Assembly (NCBI RefSeq): GCF_035944375.1
Contig: NZ_DASZBE010000027.1
Strand: one strand, 5' to 3'
Length of the DNA: 64,000 nucleotides
Origin: Allobosea sp035944375
GTDB taxonomy: Bacteria; Pseudomonadota; Alphaproteobacteria; Rhizobiales; Beijerinckiaceae
Shown: piece after piece, positions 51,995-61,198 of the stretch
Layout: each line of letters begins with the position of its first letter
Position numbering within the stretch: position 1 is the first letter of the stretch
Notes under the pieces: model-generated
What the model saw: the letters and a program-made list of their open reading frames with translations, nothing else
Told to the model about the DNA's origin: nothing
Databases searched by the model: none
Program-made: the position numbers and the translations under genes

Positions 51995-53400
51995 CTCTCT
52001 CCTGGTTGCACGAGAATGGGTCGGGGCGAGGGCGCCAGCCCCGCGGGATCGGTGGCGGGCAGGGCCGCAGCCAAGGCCGGCTCCGCCCGGCGGCTCTGGA
52101 ACAGCAGCAGGGGCAGGCCGGCGAGCACGACGCCGAGGCCGATCAGGGCCCCCTTGCCGGTATAGGCGAGGCTGGCATGCAGCATGTAGAGGCAGGTCAG
52201 GCCAAACAGGGCCGGCGTCAGCGGGTAGAGCGGCACCCTGAAGGGCAGGACCCGGTTCGGTTCGCGCCAGCGCAGGATCGGCAAGGCGAGGGCGACCAGC
52301 AGCAGGAACGCCCAGAACACCGGCGCACTGTAGTCCACCATCGCCTGGAAGCCGTCGCGGCTGGCGGCGCCGAGCGCGACCAGCAGCAGCGCGACCGCCC
52401 CCTGGGCGATCAGCCCGTTGGCGGGCGCCCTGCCCCGTTCGTCCCACTCGCCGACGCGCGGCAGCAGCGTGATGTCGCGCGCCATCGCGAAATAGACCCG
52501 CGCGCCGGTGAAGATCGTCGCATTGAGGGTCGAGAGGGCCGCGACCACGATGGCGAGGCTGACGACGACGGCGCCGGTATCGCCCGCGACGCGGCGCATC
52601 ATGTCGGTGGCCACCGCCTGCGAGCCGCGCAGCCCGTCGAGCCCGAGGATCGCCAGCAGCGCCGCATTGGCCGCGAGATAGAGCGCGACCAGCACGCCGG
52701 TGCCGATCAGCAGCACGCGGACCATGTTGCGGCCGGGGTCGCGCAATTCACCCGAGAGATAGGCCGCCTCGTTCCACCCCCCATAGGTCAGCAGCACGAA
52801 AATCATCGCCAGCCCGAGCGCGGCCGACGGCGGCGCCGTTGTCGCGGCAGGCATGGCTTCCCCGGAGCTGCCGAGCAGGCCCCAGGCGATGATCGCGGCG
52901 ATCAGGCCGATCTCGATGAACGTCACCGTGATCTGCAGAGTCTTGCTCTGGACCGTTCCCGCGACGTTGAGCCCCGTCAGCACGATGATCGCCATCGCCG
53001 CATAGATCGCCGATCCATAGGGCCCGAGCGGCACGATCTGCGCGGCATAATCGCCGAGGACGAAGGCGACCGCGGCGATCGCGCCGGTCTGGATCACCGA
53101 TCCGCGCGCCCAGCCGAAGAGCACGGCGACAGGGCGGCCATAGGCACGCCCGAGAAAATGATACTCGCCGCCGGCATGGGGATGCGCAGCCGCCAGCTCC
53201 GCATAGCAGAGCGCGCCGATCAGGGTGACGAGCCCTCCCGCGACCCAGACGCCGAGGAAGGCTGCCTCGCTCTCGACATTGGCCGCGATCAGCGACGGCG
53301 TCTTGAAGATGCCGACGCCGACGACGATGCCGACCATGATCGTCACGGCATCGAAGATCGACAGCGTCGGCTGTGGATTGGACTTGCTTTGAACTGACAT
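51991..53400 (-). CDS. APC family amino acid permease
   Basis: The 469-residue carrier has about 12 hydrophobic helices. The helix-1 motif VGIVVGVGIFKTPSLIA contains the amino-acid binding GxGIF turn, and helix 6 has FVLLTYGGWNEAAYLSGELRDP, typical of the LAT/APC group. I chose ATG 53400, which gives MSVQSK. It is translationally coupled to the exported methyltransferase gene. Confidence 0.9.
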   Translation of the reverse strand: MSVQSKSNPQPTLSIFDAVTIMVGIVVGVGIFKTPSLIAANVESEAAFLGVWVAGGLVTLIGALCYAELAAAHPHAGGEYHFLGRAYGRPVAVLFGWARGSVIQTGAIAAVAFVLGDYAAQIVPLGPYGSAIYAAMAIIVLTGLNVAGTVQSKTLQITVTFIEIGLIAAIIAWGLLGSSGEAMPAATTAPPSAALGLAMIFVLLTYGGWNEAAYLSGELRDPGRNMVRVLLIGTGVLVALYLAANAALLAILGLDGLRGSQAVATDMMRRVAGDTGAVVVSLAIVVAALSTLNATIFTGARVYFAMARDITLLPRVGEWDERGRAPANGLIAQGAVALLLVALGAASRDGFQAMVDYSAPVFWAFLLLVALALPILRWREPNRVLPFRVPLYPLTPALFGLTCLYMLHASLAYTGKGALIGLGVVLAGLPLLLFQSRRAEPALAAALPATDPAGLAPSPRPILVQPGER

Positions 53401-53530
53401 CCTGCCCCTCGCGCGAAATCGCACTGAGGGGAACGCATGAGAACCGAATGCGACAGCCCCGGCACCGTCACGAAGTCGTTCGAACCGGTCACCAAGACGT
53501 GAAAAGGACGGGGGGTGGAACGGCTTCCGT

Positions 53531-55210
53531 TCAGGCGGCTTTCATGTCGGCGAAGAACCTCTGGACCGCGCTACGCAGCGCATGCGCCTCGCGCGCCAGG
53601 CTCTCCGCCGTCGTCAGGGCGCGGTTCGCCGACAACCTCGCCGCCTCGGAGGTCGAGGTGACATCCTCCATCTGCCGCGCGACGCCGGCCGTCCCGGTCG
53701 CGGTCGCCTGGGCGCTGCTCGCGATCTCCGAGGTCGCGGCCATCTGCTGGGACGTCGCCCCGGCGATGACGACGGTGTGCTCGGCGACCTCTCCCATCAC
53801 CCGGGCGATCGTCTCGATCGCCGCCACGGCGCCTTTCGTCTCGCTCTCGAAGGCGGCGATCCGCTCGGCGATCTCGTCTGTGGCCTGGGCGGTCCGGCTC
53901 GCCAGCAGCTTGACCTCGCCGGCGACGACCGCGAAGCCCTTGCCGGCGTCCCCCGCCCGCGCCGCCTCGATCGTCGCGTTCAGCGCCAGCAGGTTGGTCT
54001 GGGCCGCAATCTCGCGGATCAGCTCGACGACCCGCGCGATGCTCTCGGACGCGCCCAGCAGGTTGGCGACATTGCCGCGGGCCCTCGCCGCGTCGCCGGC
54101 CGCATCCCTGATGACGCCGTCGGTGTGGCCGATCCGCTCGGCGATTTCGGCAATCGATTCCGACAGCTGTTCGGACGCGGCCGCGATCGAGCGGACATTG
54201 TCGGAAGCGTCGAGGGCCGCACTGCGCGCCTCGTTGGCCTGCGACGTGGCGCTGGTCGCGACGGCGTTGAGGCTGCGGGCCGTCTCCTCCATCTCGTCGG
54301 CGCTGATGCGGACGGTATCGAGCACCTGGTCGATGCGGATGTTGAACTCGGCCGTGAGGTCCTCGCGTTTCGCCTGGCGCCGGAGCCGGGCCGTGTCCGC
54401 GCTCGTCGCATCGGCCTCCAGTGCCGCGCGCGCGACGGCGGTATCGTGGAACACGGCGACCGAGCGCGCCATGTCGCCGATTTCGTCGCGTTGCTGGACG
54501 AAGGGAATCTCGCCCACCTCCTGCCCCGAGGCGAGGCGCTGCATCGCCTTCGCCAGCCCGCGCAGCGGACGGGCGACGCGGACATGCACCAGCAGCAGCG
54601 CGATCACGAGGCCGAGGCCCATCAGCAGCGCGCCGGCCGCCTGCAGCCACAGGCTGTGGCTCTGCAGCACGTTCCGCTCGGCATCCGTCGCGGCCGCCCG
54701 GCTTTCATTGAGCAGGGCGACGTTCCTGAGCGCCATGTTGAGCGCCTTGCGGTTGCTGCGGTTGTCCTCGTTGTTGCCGAAGTCGTTGGCGGCGGCTGGG
54801 CCCGACTCACGCCCCCGTCTGACCAGTTCGGTTCTGAAGGCGATGAAATCGTCGAGCTTCTGCGCCACCGCCTCGAAGGCGGCCTGCTCATGGGGACCAT
54901 GGAGAGCCCGCCACTCGCCGGCGAGCCGCTTCATCTGCGCGAGATCGGCGAGCAGCGGCAGGGCAAACCGCTCCGCGTCCTGCGTGTCGGCGCTCATATA
55001 GATCCCGCGCGATTCCATCACGATCGCATTGACGAGCCCATCCATCCGCTCGGCCAGGACGGTGCGGTGCGTCACGGCCTCCATCTCGCTCGTCATCGCG
55101 GCGTATCGCGACAGCGCATGACCGCCGATGCCGACCGCCACGAGGGCCGCGAGCGCAAACACCGCGAAGGCGCCGAAGATCTGCGTCGAGATTTTGCGCG
55201 GGCCGGCCAT
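53531..55210 (-). CDS. Methyl-accepting chemotaxis protein
   Basis: The 559-residue receptor has TM1 at about 10-32, a helical periplasmic sensor of about 150 residues and TM2 near 185-205 (AAGALLMGLGLVIALLLVHV). HAMP and a cytoplasmic signalling domain follow, with the hairpin IREIAAQTNLLALNATIEAARAGDAGKGFAVVAGEVK. There is no C-terminal CheR-docking pentapeptide. I chose ATG 55210, which places positive residues just before TM1. No che genes are adjacent; the ligand is unknown. Confidence 0.93.
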   Translation of the reverse strand: MAGPRKISTQIFGAFAVFALAALVAVGIGGHALSRYAAMTSEMEAVTHRTVLAERMDGLVNAIVMESRGIYMSADTQDAERFALPLLADLAQMKRLAGEWRALHGPHEQAAFEAVAQKLDDFIAFRTELVRRGRESGPAAANDFGNNEDNRSNRKALNMALRNVALLNESRAAATDAERNVLQSHSLWLQAAGALLMGLGLVIALLLVHVRVARPLRGLAKAMQRLASGQEVGEIPFVQQRDEIGDMARSVAVFHDTAVARAALEADATSADTARLRRQAKREDLTAEFNIRIDQVLDTVRISADEMEETARSLNAVATSATSQANEARSAALDASDNVRSIAAASEQLSESIAEIAERIGHTDGVIRDAAGDAARARGNVANLLGASESIARVVELIREIAAQTNLLALNATIEAARAGDAGKGFAVVAGEVKLLASRTAQATDEIAERIAAFESETKGAVAAIETIARVMGEVAEHTVVIAGATSQQMAATSEIASSAQATATGTAGVARQMEDVTSTSEAARLSANRALTTAESLAREAHALRSAVQRFFADMKAA

Positions 55211-55373
55211 CGCAATACCTTCCGTAAGGGAATCATGGCCCCCCATTGGCCGCAGATGATGGAAGCAAAGGGTTAATGCGATCTGACGATTGCGCCGGCG
55301 GCCCACCTCCGGAAGGCGCTGAACCGCCTGCCGACGATTGACTTCACCGCCCCCATCCTGTTCTCACACCGCC

Positions 55374-56996
55374 ATGACCGACATTCAGACCTCCGCCGCG
55401 CCGGCAGGCGACGCCGCCCCGCATGCGCGCCGCCGCACCTTTGCGATCATCTCGCACCCCGACGCCGGCAAGACCACGCTGACCGAGAAGCTGCTCTATT
55501 TCGGCGGCGCGATTCAGCTCGCCGGCGAGGTGCGCGCCAAGCAGGGTCGGCGCCAGACCTCTTCGGACTGGATGAAGATCGAGCGCCAGCGCGGCATCTC
55601 GGTCGTCACGTCCGTGATGACCTTCGAATATGGCGGTCACGTCTTCAACCTGCTGGACACGCCGGGCCATGAGGACTTCTCGGAGGACACCTACCGCACC
55701 CTCACCGCCGTCGACTCCGCCGTCATGGTGATCGACGCCGCCAAGGGCATCGAGGCGCGCACCAAGAAGCTGTTCGAGGTCTGCCGCCTGCGCGACATCC
55801 CGATCGTCACCTTCATCAACAAGGTCGACCGCGAGACGCGCGACCTGTTCGACCTGATCAACGAGATCGAGACCACGCTGGCACTCGATGTCGCGCCGAT
55901 GACCTGGCCGGTCGGGCGCGGCCGCGAATTCGTCGGCACCTATGATCTCAAGGCCAACAGCTTCCGCCGCAACCAGAAGGGCGACGAGAGCGCGCAGGAT
56001 CTCGCCGTCACGGGTCCCGACGACAAGCTCTTCGACGAACTCCTGCCCCATGGCGCCGCCGAAACCTGGCGCGAGGAGGTCTTCCTCGCCAGCGAGGGGC
56101 TCAAGCCCTTCGACCTCGAAGCCTTCCGCGAAGGCCACCTGACGCCGCTCTATTTCGGCGCTGCGCTGCGCGACTACGGCGTGCGCGACCTGATCGACGC
56201 GCTCGGCGCGCTGGCACCGAGCCCGCGCGCGCAGATCGCCGACAAGCGCACGATCCAGGCCGGCGAGCCGAAGATGACCGGCTTCGTCTTCAAGATCCAG
56301 GCGAACATGGACCCCAACCATCGCGACCGCATCGCCTTCATGCGCGTCTGCTCGGGCAAGCTCTCGCGCGGCATGAAGGCGAAGCTGGTGCGCACCGGCA
56401 AGCCGATGCCGCTCAACGCGCCGCAGTTCTTCTTCGCCCGCGACCGCTCGATCGCGGAGGAAGCCTATGCCGGCGACATCGTCGGCCTGCCGAACCACGG
56501 CACGCTGCGCATCGGCGACACGCTGACCGAGGGCGAGGACGTCGTCTTCAAGGGCGTGCCCTCCTTCGCGCCGGAAATCCTGCGCCGCGTGAAGCTCAAG
56601 GACGCCATGAAGGCCAAGAAGCTGCGCGAGGCGCTGCAGCAGATGGCCGAGGAAGGCGTCGTCCAGATCTTCCTGCCCCATGACGGCGCGCCCGCCATCG
56701 TCGGCGTCGTCGGCGCGCTGCAGCTCGACGTGCTCAAGGAGCGCATGGACGTCGAGTATTCGCTGCCGGTCGACTTCGAGCCCTGCCAGTACGCGATCGC
56801 ACGCTGGGTCTCCTCGGAGGACAAGGCGGCCCTGCAGAAATTCGTGTCGTCGAAGCCGTCTTCCATGGCCGACGACCTCGACGGCGACCCGGTCTTCATG
56901 GCCTCCAGCCAGTTCACCCTGAAATACGACGCCGAGCGCGCGCCCGACGTCACCTTCTCCGACATCAAGGACTACCAGAAGGTCGCCAGGGCCTGA
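55374..56996 (+). CDS. prfC: Peptide chain release factor 3
   Basis: The 540-residue translational GTPase has G1 SHPDAGKTT, switch I QRGISVVTSVM, G3 DTPGHEDF and G4 NKVD. The RF3-specific domain III ends with FMASSQFTLKYDAERAPDV. It recycles RF1/RF2 after termination. The start at 55374 gives MTDIQTS. Confidence 0.97.
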   Translation: MTDIQTSAAPAGDAAPHARRRTFAIISHPDAGKTTLTEKLLYFGGAIQLAGEVRAKQGRRQTSSDWMKIERQRGISVVTSVMTFEYGGHVFNLLDTPGHEDFSEDTYRTLTAVDSAVMVIDAAKGIEARTKKLFEVCRLRDIPIVTFINKVDRETRDLFDLINEIETTLALDVAPMTWPVGRGREFVGTYDLKANSFRRNQKGDESAQDLAVTGPDDKLFDELLPHGAAETWREEVFLASEGLKPFDLEAFREGHLTPLYFGAALRDYGVRDLIDALGALAPSPRAQIADKRTIQAGEPKMTGFVFKIQANMDPNHRDRIAFMRVCSGKLSRGMKAKLVRTGKPMPLNAPQFFFARDRSIAEEAYAGDIVGLPNHGTLRIGDTLTEGEDVVFKGVPSFAPEILRRVKLKDAMKAKKLREALQQMAEEGVVQIFLPHDGAPAIVGVVGALQLDVLKERMDVEYSLPVDFEPCQYAIARWVSSEDKAALQKFVSSKPSSMADDLDGDPVFMASSQFTLKYDAERAPDVTFSDIKDYQKVARA

Positions 56997-57047
56997 GCCG
57001 CCCCGGACTGTGGCGCCGAAGCCACAGGCTCCGCGCAGCGCTTCCGG

Positions 57048-57065
57048 ATTTGATCAGGGTCAAAT
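57048..57065. promoter_or_regulatory. FNR/FixK-type box upstream of ompW
   Basis: ATTTGA-TCAGGG-TCAAAT is a perfect 6-base inverted repeat that contains TTGA-N6-TCAA, the core of the Fnr/FixK/Anr consensus. It lies about 85 bases before the ompW-like ATG. Oxygen-dependent ompW control by Fnr is known in other proteobacteria. Confidence 0.65.
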
Positions 57066-57149
57066 CAATCGCGGCGGGATTGAGGCTGTTGGGAGGCATG
57101 AGCCGCGAGCGCGCAGACGCGCCGCGCTCCGATCCTGGGGGCCTTCGCC

Positions 57150-57836
57150 ATGTCACATATCGTCCGTCTCGCCACCTGCGCTGCGCTGCTCGCCGGCACG
57201 GCCCTGACCTCCGCCGGGGCCGCCGATCTGCCGTCCGCCAAGACGGCCCCGCTCGCGCCGGTCATTACGCAGTGGAGCCCGTGGATGATCCGCGGCCGCG
57301 CCCTCTTCGTCGTCCCGCAGGAAAGCGCCAAGCTCAAGCTCGGCGGCGCGCCGATCATCGGCGGCGATGTCGACATCTCGAATTCGGTCGTGCCCGAGCT
57401 CGACATCAGCTACTTCTTCACCCGGAACATCGCCGTCGAGCTCATCCTCGGTGTCACCCCGCACAATGTGAAGGGCTCCGGAACGCTGGCCGGCGCGCGC
57501 ATCGGCTCGGCCTGGCTGCTGCCGCCGACCCTGATGCTGCAGTATCACTTCACCGATCTCGGCGCCTTCAAGCCCTATGTCGGCGTCGGCGTGAACTACA
57601 CCGTCTTCTTCAACGAGAAGGCCAAGGGTGGCTTCGCCAGCTTCGATCTGAAGGACAGCTTCGGCTTCGCCCTGCAGGCCGGCTTCGACTACATGATCGA
57701 CCGTCACTGGGGCATCAACTTCGACGTCAAGAAGATCTTCCTCGAGCCCAAGGTCAAGGTCAACAACGGCCTGATCTCGGGCAAGGTCAAGATCGATCCC
57801 TGGCTGATCGGCGCCGGCGTCACCTATCGGTTCTGA
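57150..57836 (+). CDS. ompW: OmpW family outer-membrane protein
   Basis: The 228-residue protein has a signal peptide (LATCAALLAGTALTSAGA), alternating beta-strand patterns, LPPTLMLQYHFTDLGAFKPYVGVGVNYTVFF (the OmpW signature) and a C-terminal Phe in VTYRF. It forms an eight-stranded barrel that passes small hydrophobic compounds. The upstream Fnr/FixK-type box suggests induction under low oxygen. Confidence 0.92.
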   Translation: MSHIVRLATCAALLAGTALTSAGAADLPSAKTAPLAPVITQWSPWMIRGRALFVVPQESAKLKLGGAPIIGGDVDISNSVVPELDISYFFTRNIAVELILGVTPHNVKGSGTLAGARIGSAWLLPPTLMLQYHFTDLGAFKPYVGVGVNYTVFFNEKAKGGFASFDLKDSFGFALQAGFDYMIDRHWGINFDVKKIFLEPKVKVNNGLISGKVKIDPWLIGAGVTYRF

Positions 57837-57880
57837 AATCCGCTCCCGTTCGGCTGGGGGGTCTCCGGGGGCTGGGGGAG

Positions 57881-57906
57881 GAAGGGAGCGGTTCGCCGCT
57901 CCCTTC
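57881..57906. terminator. Hairpin between convergent ompW and lrp
   Basis: GAAGGGAGCGG and its complement form an 11-base perfect stem with TTCG tetraloop. It lies between two convergent genes and may serve both; the T-run is weak. Confidence 0.7.
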
Positions 57907-57917
57907 TTCGTTCGGCC

Positions 57918-58397
57918 TCAGCCTTCGGGCTGCACGAAACCGAGCGGGATCGCCGTGGTCGATTTCAGCTCCTCCATCGCGAACATCGAGGTCACGTCGT
58001 TGAGGTCGATGCGCGAGATCAGCTTCTTGTAGAGCGCGTCATAGGCCGCGATATCCGGCACGCAGGCCTTGAGCAGATAGTCGATCTCGCCGCTCATCCG
58101 GTAGAAGTCGACGATCTCGGGCAGGTCGCGCACCGCCGCATGGAAGCGCTCGAGCCATTCCATCGAATGCCGCGCCGTCTTCACCGCGATGAAGACCGTG
58201 ACGCCCGCCTGCAGCTTGCTGCGGTCGAGCAGCGCCACGCGCTTGCGGATATAGCCGGCAGCCTCCAGCTTCTGCACCCGCCGCCAGCACGGCGTCGCGG
58301 ACAATCCCACCGCCTCCGACAATTCGGCCAGCGGCAGGCTCGCATCCTCCTGCAGGCAGGCGAGGATCCGCAGATCGAAGGCGTCGAGCTTGGCCAT
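57918..58397 (-). CDS. Lrp/AsnC family transcriptional regulator
   Basis: The 159-residue regulator has its HTH at 5-60 (LDAFDLRILACLQEDASLPLAELSEAVGLSATPCWRRVQKLEAAG) and a RAM/AsnC ligand domain (SGEIDYLLKACVPDIAAYDAL). I chose ATG 58397. It is divergent from the cysteine dioxygenase gene 180 bases away and probably senses a sulfur amino acid, as DecR-type Lrp proteins do. Confidence 0.92.
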   Translation of the reverse strand: MAKLDAFDLRILACLQEDASLPLAELSEAVGLSATPCWRRVQKLEAAGYIRKRVALLDRSKLQAGVTVFIAVKTARHSMEWLERFHAAVRDLPEIVDFYRMSGEIDYLLKACVPDIAAYDALYKKLISRIDLNDVTSMFAMEELKSTTAIPLGFVQPEG

Positions 58398-58577
58398 GGC
58401 ACCCCGGGAATCGCAAAGGAATCGCCCTGTCGGCACCTTGTCCGCAAAGCAATTCTCAATCTGATGCCATACGCGCCATTGTTTTCCAAGATCGCCGCGT
58501 TCGGCCGCAAGATAGCAAACCATTTCCCCGCCCCGTCGCTATCCTGAGCAGGTGGACGGCACGACGGGAGTTGGCGG

Positions 58578-59099
58578 ATGCAGGGGTTCTTGAACGCGGA
58601 GCGGCGCGGCGCGGTTCTCGCCAGCCTGCGGAGCGATGAGGGCACGTGCTCGCGCGATTATCTCGCCGCCGCCCGCTCGGTCCTGCGCGAGCTCGTCGCG
58701 CTGCCCGACCTCGTCGCGCGCCTCCCGCTCGAGCGCAAGCCCGGCGGCTACACCCGCAATCTGCTGGCCGGCGACGAGTCGGTCAGCGTCTGGGCCATCG
58801 TCTGGGCCGCCGGTGCCACCACCTGCATCCATGACCACCACTGTTCCTGCTGCTTCGGCGTCGTCAGCGGCACCGTCACCGAAACCTGGTATCGCGCCAT
58901 CGACGCGCAGCGCGCCATCGCCACCGAGCAGCACGACCGCGAACCGGGCTATGTCGCCTGCATGCTGCCGACCGGCCCCAACATCCACCGCATGCGCAAT
59001 CTCGGGACCGAAGACGCGATCTCGATACACATCTACGGCTTCGACCACGAGACCCACGACTCCTCGATCGAGACGCAATACACCGCCGTCGAGGGCTGA
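58578..59099 (+). CDS. Cysteine dioxygenase
   Basis: The 173-residue cupin has iron ligands H85, H87 (CIHDHH) and H137 (GPNIHRM). Y58 and R60 in YTRNL sit at the substrate-carboxylate position. Arg at this place is typical of cysteine dioxygenase, whereas 3-mercaptopropionate dioxygenases usually have Gln. C92 (CCFGVV) and Y153 (SIHIY) align with the Cys93-Tyr157 cross-link pair of mammalian enzymes; many bacterial enzymes lack that Cys. The product is cysteine sulfinate. The divergent Lrp gene probably regulates it. Confidence 0.88.
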   Translation: MQGFLNAERRGAVLASLRSDEGTCSRDYLAAARSVLRELVALPDLVARLPLERKPGGYTRNLLAGDESVSVWAIVWAAGATTCIHDHHCSCCFGVVSGTVTETWYRAIDAQRAIATEQHDREPGYVACMLPTGPNIHRMRNLGTEDAISIHIYGFDHETHDSSIETQYTAVEG

Positions 59100-59119
59100 G
59101 GTTTCGTCGAAACAACCTC

Positions 59120-59240
59120 AGCCCTCATCCTGAGGAGCCATTTCGCCAGAAATGGCGTCTCGAAGGATGCTGCAGGAGGCTCCCGAACGGCTGGAGCATC
59201 CTTCGAGACGCCGCTGACGCGGCTCCTCAGGATAAGGGCT
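59120..59240. repeat. Palindromic intergenic repeat, CCTCATCCTGAGGAGC family
   Basis: AGCCCTCATCCTGAGGAGC (59120-59138) and its complement (59222-59240) match at 18 of 19 positions. Inside, GGCGTCTCGAAGGATGCT and its complement form a second arm pair. It lies between the cysteine dioxygenase gene and the GH19 gene. Confidence 0.85.
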
Positions 59241-59343
59241 TCGGAGCTGATCGCCTTGGCGTCCCACCGGGGACAAGCCGCCCCGCCAATCCCCGCTCTC
59301 CTGCTCCCGGCGATGATGGCCCCTCGTCAAGAGGGAGCCAGCC

Positions 59344-59928
59344 ATGTCGATGCGAGGATCGAGCGCAACCGCAGCGCCGGTGCAGCCCGCAGCCCTGTCC
59401 GTCACCACGGAGCGCCTGCTGCGCCTCGCCCCCGCCGGCCGGCGCGCGATCGTCGAGGGCATCGCTGTCGATTTCGACAGGCTGGCGGCCGCCGCCGGTC
59501 TCACCACGCGCCTGCGGCTCTGTCATCTGCTGGCCCAGGCTGCCCATGAGACGGACCGATTCCGGACGCTGGAGGAATATGGCGGCCCGGCCTATTTCGC
59601 CCGCTATGACGGCCGCCGCGATCTCGGCAACACGCAGGCCGGCGACGGCGCGCGCTATCATGGCCGTGGCATCTTCCAGCTCACCGGCCGCGCCAATTAC
59701 CGCCGCTACGGCGCCCTGATCGGCCTCGATCTCGAGGCCGCGCCCGAACGGGCGAAGGAGCCGGCGGTCTCGCTGTCCATCGCCTTCGCCTATTGGCGCG
59801 ACCGCGGCTGCAACCAAGCCGCCGATGCCGACGACGTCGTCGCCGTGACCCGCCTGATCAATGGCGGGCGCAACGGGCTGGCGCAGCGCGCGCAGTGGCT
59901 GGCGCTGGCCAAGACGATCTGGGTTTGA
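59344..59928 (+). CDS. GH19 chitinase-like endolysin
   Basis: The 194-residue protein is a GH19 catalytic domain: LLAQAAHETDRFRTLEEYG with the first catalytic Glu, YFARYDGRRDLGNTQAGDGARYHGRGIFQLTGRANYRRYG (the family signature), and RLINGGRNGL. Bacterial single-domain GH19 proteins are mostly phage-type peptidoglycan hydrolases. No signal peptide or other phage genes are visible. It is flanked on both sides by palindromic repeats. Confidence 0.87.
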   Translation: MSMRGSSATAAPVQPAALSVTTERLLRLAPAGRRAIVEGIAVDFDRLAAAAGLTTRLRLCHLLAQAAHETDRFRTLEEYGGPAYFARYDGRRDLGNTQAGDGARYHGRGIFQLTGRANYRRYGALIGLDLEAAPERAKEPAVSLSIAFAYWRDRGCNQAADADDVVAVTRLINGGRNGLAQRAQWLALAKTIWV

Positions 59929-59932
59929 AATG

Positions 59933-60029
59933 CACGTCATTCTCGGGCGAAGCGAAGCGCAGACCCGGGAATCTCACGACCCGTTCCCTCTGGTTTCCGA
60001 GATGGTCGGGTCAAGCCCGACCATGACGT
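59933..60029. repeat. Palindromic intergenic repeat after the GH19 gene
   Basis: CGTCAT at 59933 and ATGACG ending 60028 bracket a CGAAGCGAAGCGCAGACCCGGG block. A strong inner hairpin, TGGTCGGG/CCCGACCA, lies at 60003-60023. It belongs to the same broad CGTCAT...ATGACG class as the repeats at 24981, 43853 and 45707. Confidence 0.75.
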
Positions 60030-60043
60030 GCCGGCCGGGTACT

Positions 60044-61198
60044 TCAGCCGTGCCCGGCCTTCAGCGCCTGGTCGAGATCGGCGTAGAGGTCCTCGAGATC
60101 CTCGATGCCGGTCGAGAGGCGTAGCAGGTCCGGCGGGCAGGGTGAGCCCGCGCCCTCGATCGAGGCGCGGTGCTCGATCAGGCTCTCGACGCCGCCGAGC
60201 GAGGTCGCGCGCTTGTAGAGTTCGACATGCGCGGCCGCCTTCACCGCCGCCGCCTCGCCGCCGACCACCTGCACCGAGAGCATGTAGCCGAAGCCGCCTT
60301 CCATCTGGCGTGCGGCGATGTCGTGGCCGGGATGCTGCGGCAGGCCGGGATAGAGCACGCGCGCCACCAGCGGATGGGCCGAGAGCTTCTGCGCCAGCGC
60401 CATCGCCGAGGCGCTCTGGCGCTCCTGCCGGACATGCAGTGTGCGCATGCCGCGCATCAGCAGATAGGCCTCGAACGGCCCGAGGATGCCGCCCTGGCCC
60501 TTGCGGACGGTCTTGATGCGGTTCCAGAACTCGTCGTCCTCGCGGGCGCAGAGCGCGCCGGCGACCACGTCGGAATGGCCGTTCAGCACCTTGGTCGCGG
60601 CATGCATGACGATGTCGGCGCCGAGCTGCAGCGGGCGCGTATGCACCGGCGAGGCGCAGGTCGAATCGACCGCGAGCTTGGCGCCGGCCTTGTGCGCGAT
60701 CTCGGCGGCGCCCGCGATGTCGGTGATCGTCCAGAGCGGGTTCGACGGCGTCTCGGCCCAGACCAGCTTGGTCCGGCCAGGCTTCACGGCGGCGGCCAGC
60801 GCGGCGAGATCGTCGGTCTCGACGAAGTCGATGACGAGGCCCCAGCGGGTCGCTTCCGTCAAAAGCCAGGAGCGCAGCGCCCAGTACATCACCTTGGAGG
60901 CCACGACATGGTCACCCGGCGAGAGCGCCTGGAAGACGGCCGTCGCCGCCGCCATCCCCGAGCCGAACAGCAGCGCTCCGGCCTTGGCCTGCTCCAGCAT
61001 GGCGAGCACGCTCTCGGCCTCGCGCGTGGTCTCGTTGTCGGGCCGGCCATAGATGAAGCCGCCGGAATAGCCGTTGTCCTCGTCGCGGATATAGGTCGTC
61101 GAGACATGGATCGGCGGCACCACGCCCTTGGTCAGCGGGTCGATCTTGCCCATGGCCTGCGCGGCGAGGGAGCGGGGGTGGAAAGAGCGCTTCGGCAT
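60044..61198 (-). CDS. Cystathionine gamma-synthase family PLP enzyme
   Basis: The 384-residue enzyme is of the Cys/Met-metabolism fold: YGRPDNET (phosphate-binding Tyr50 and Arg52 from the partner subunit), SGMAAATAVF, ETPSNP, the PLP lysine K203 in MHAATKVLNGHSD, and LGGVESLIEHRAS near the end. It could be cystathionine gamma-synthase, beta-lyase or methionine gamma-lyase. Proximity to cysteine dioxygenase and Lrp fits sulfur amino acid metabolism. It begins at ATG 61198. Confidence 0.9.
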   Translation of the reverse strand: MPKRSFHPRSLAAQAMGKIDPLTKGVVPPIHVSTTYIRDEDNGYSGGFIYGRPDNETTREAESVLAMLEQAKAGALLFGSGMAAATAVFQALSPGDHVVASKVMYWALRSWLLTEATRWGLVIDFVETDDLAALAAAVKPGRTKLVWAETPSNPLWTITDIAGAAEIAHKAGAKLAVDSTCASPVHTRPLQLGADIVMHAATKVLNGHSDVVAGALCAREDDEFWNRIKTVRKGQGGILGPFEAYLLMRGMRTLHVRQERQSASAMALAQKLSAHPLVARVLYPGLPQHPGHDIAARQMEGGFGYMLSVQVVGGEAAAVKAAAHVELYKRATSLGGVESLIEHRASIEGAGSPCPPDLLRLSTGIEDLEDLYADLDQALKAGHG

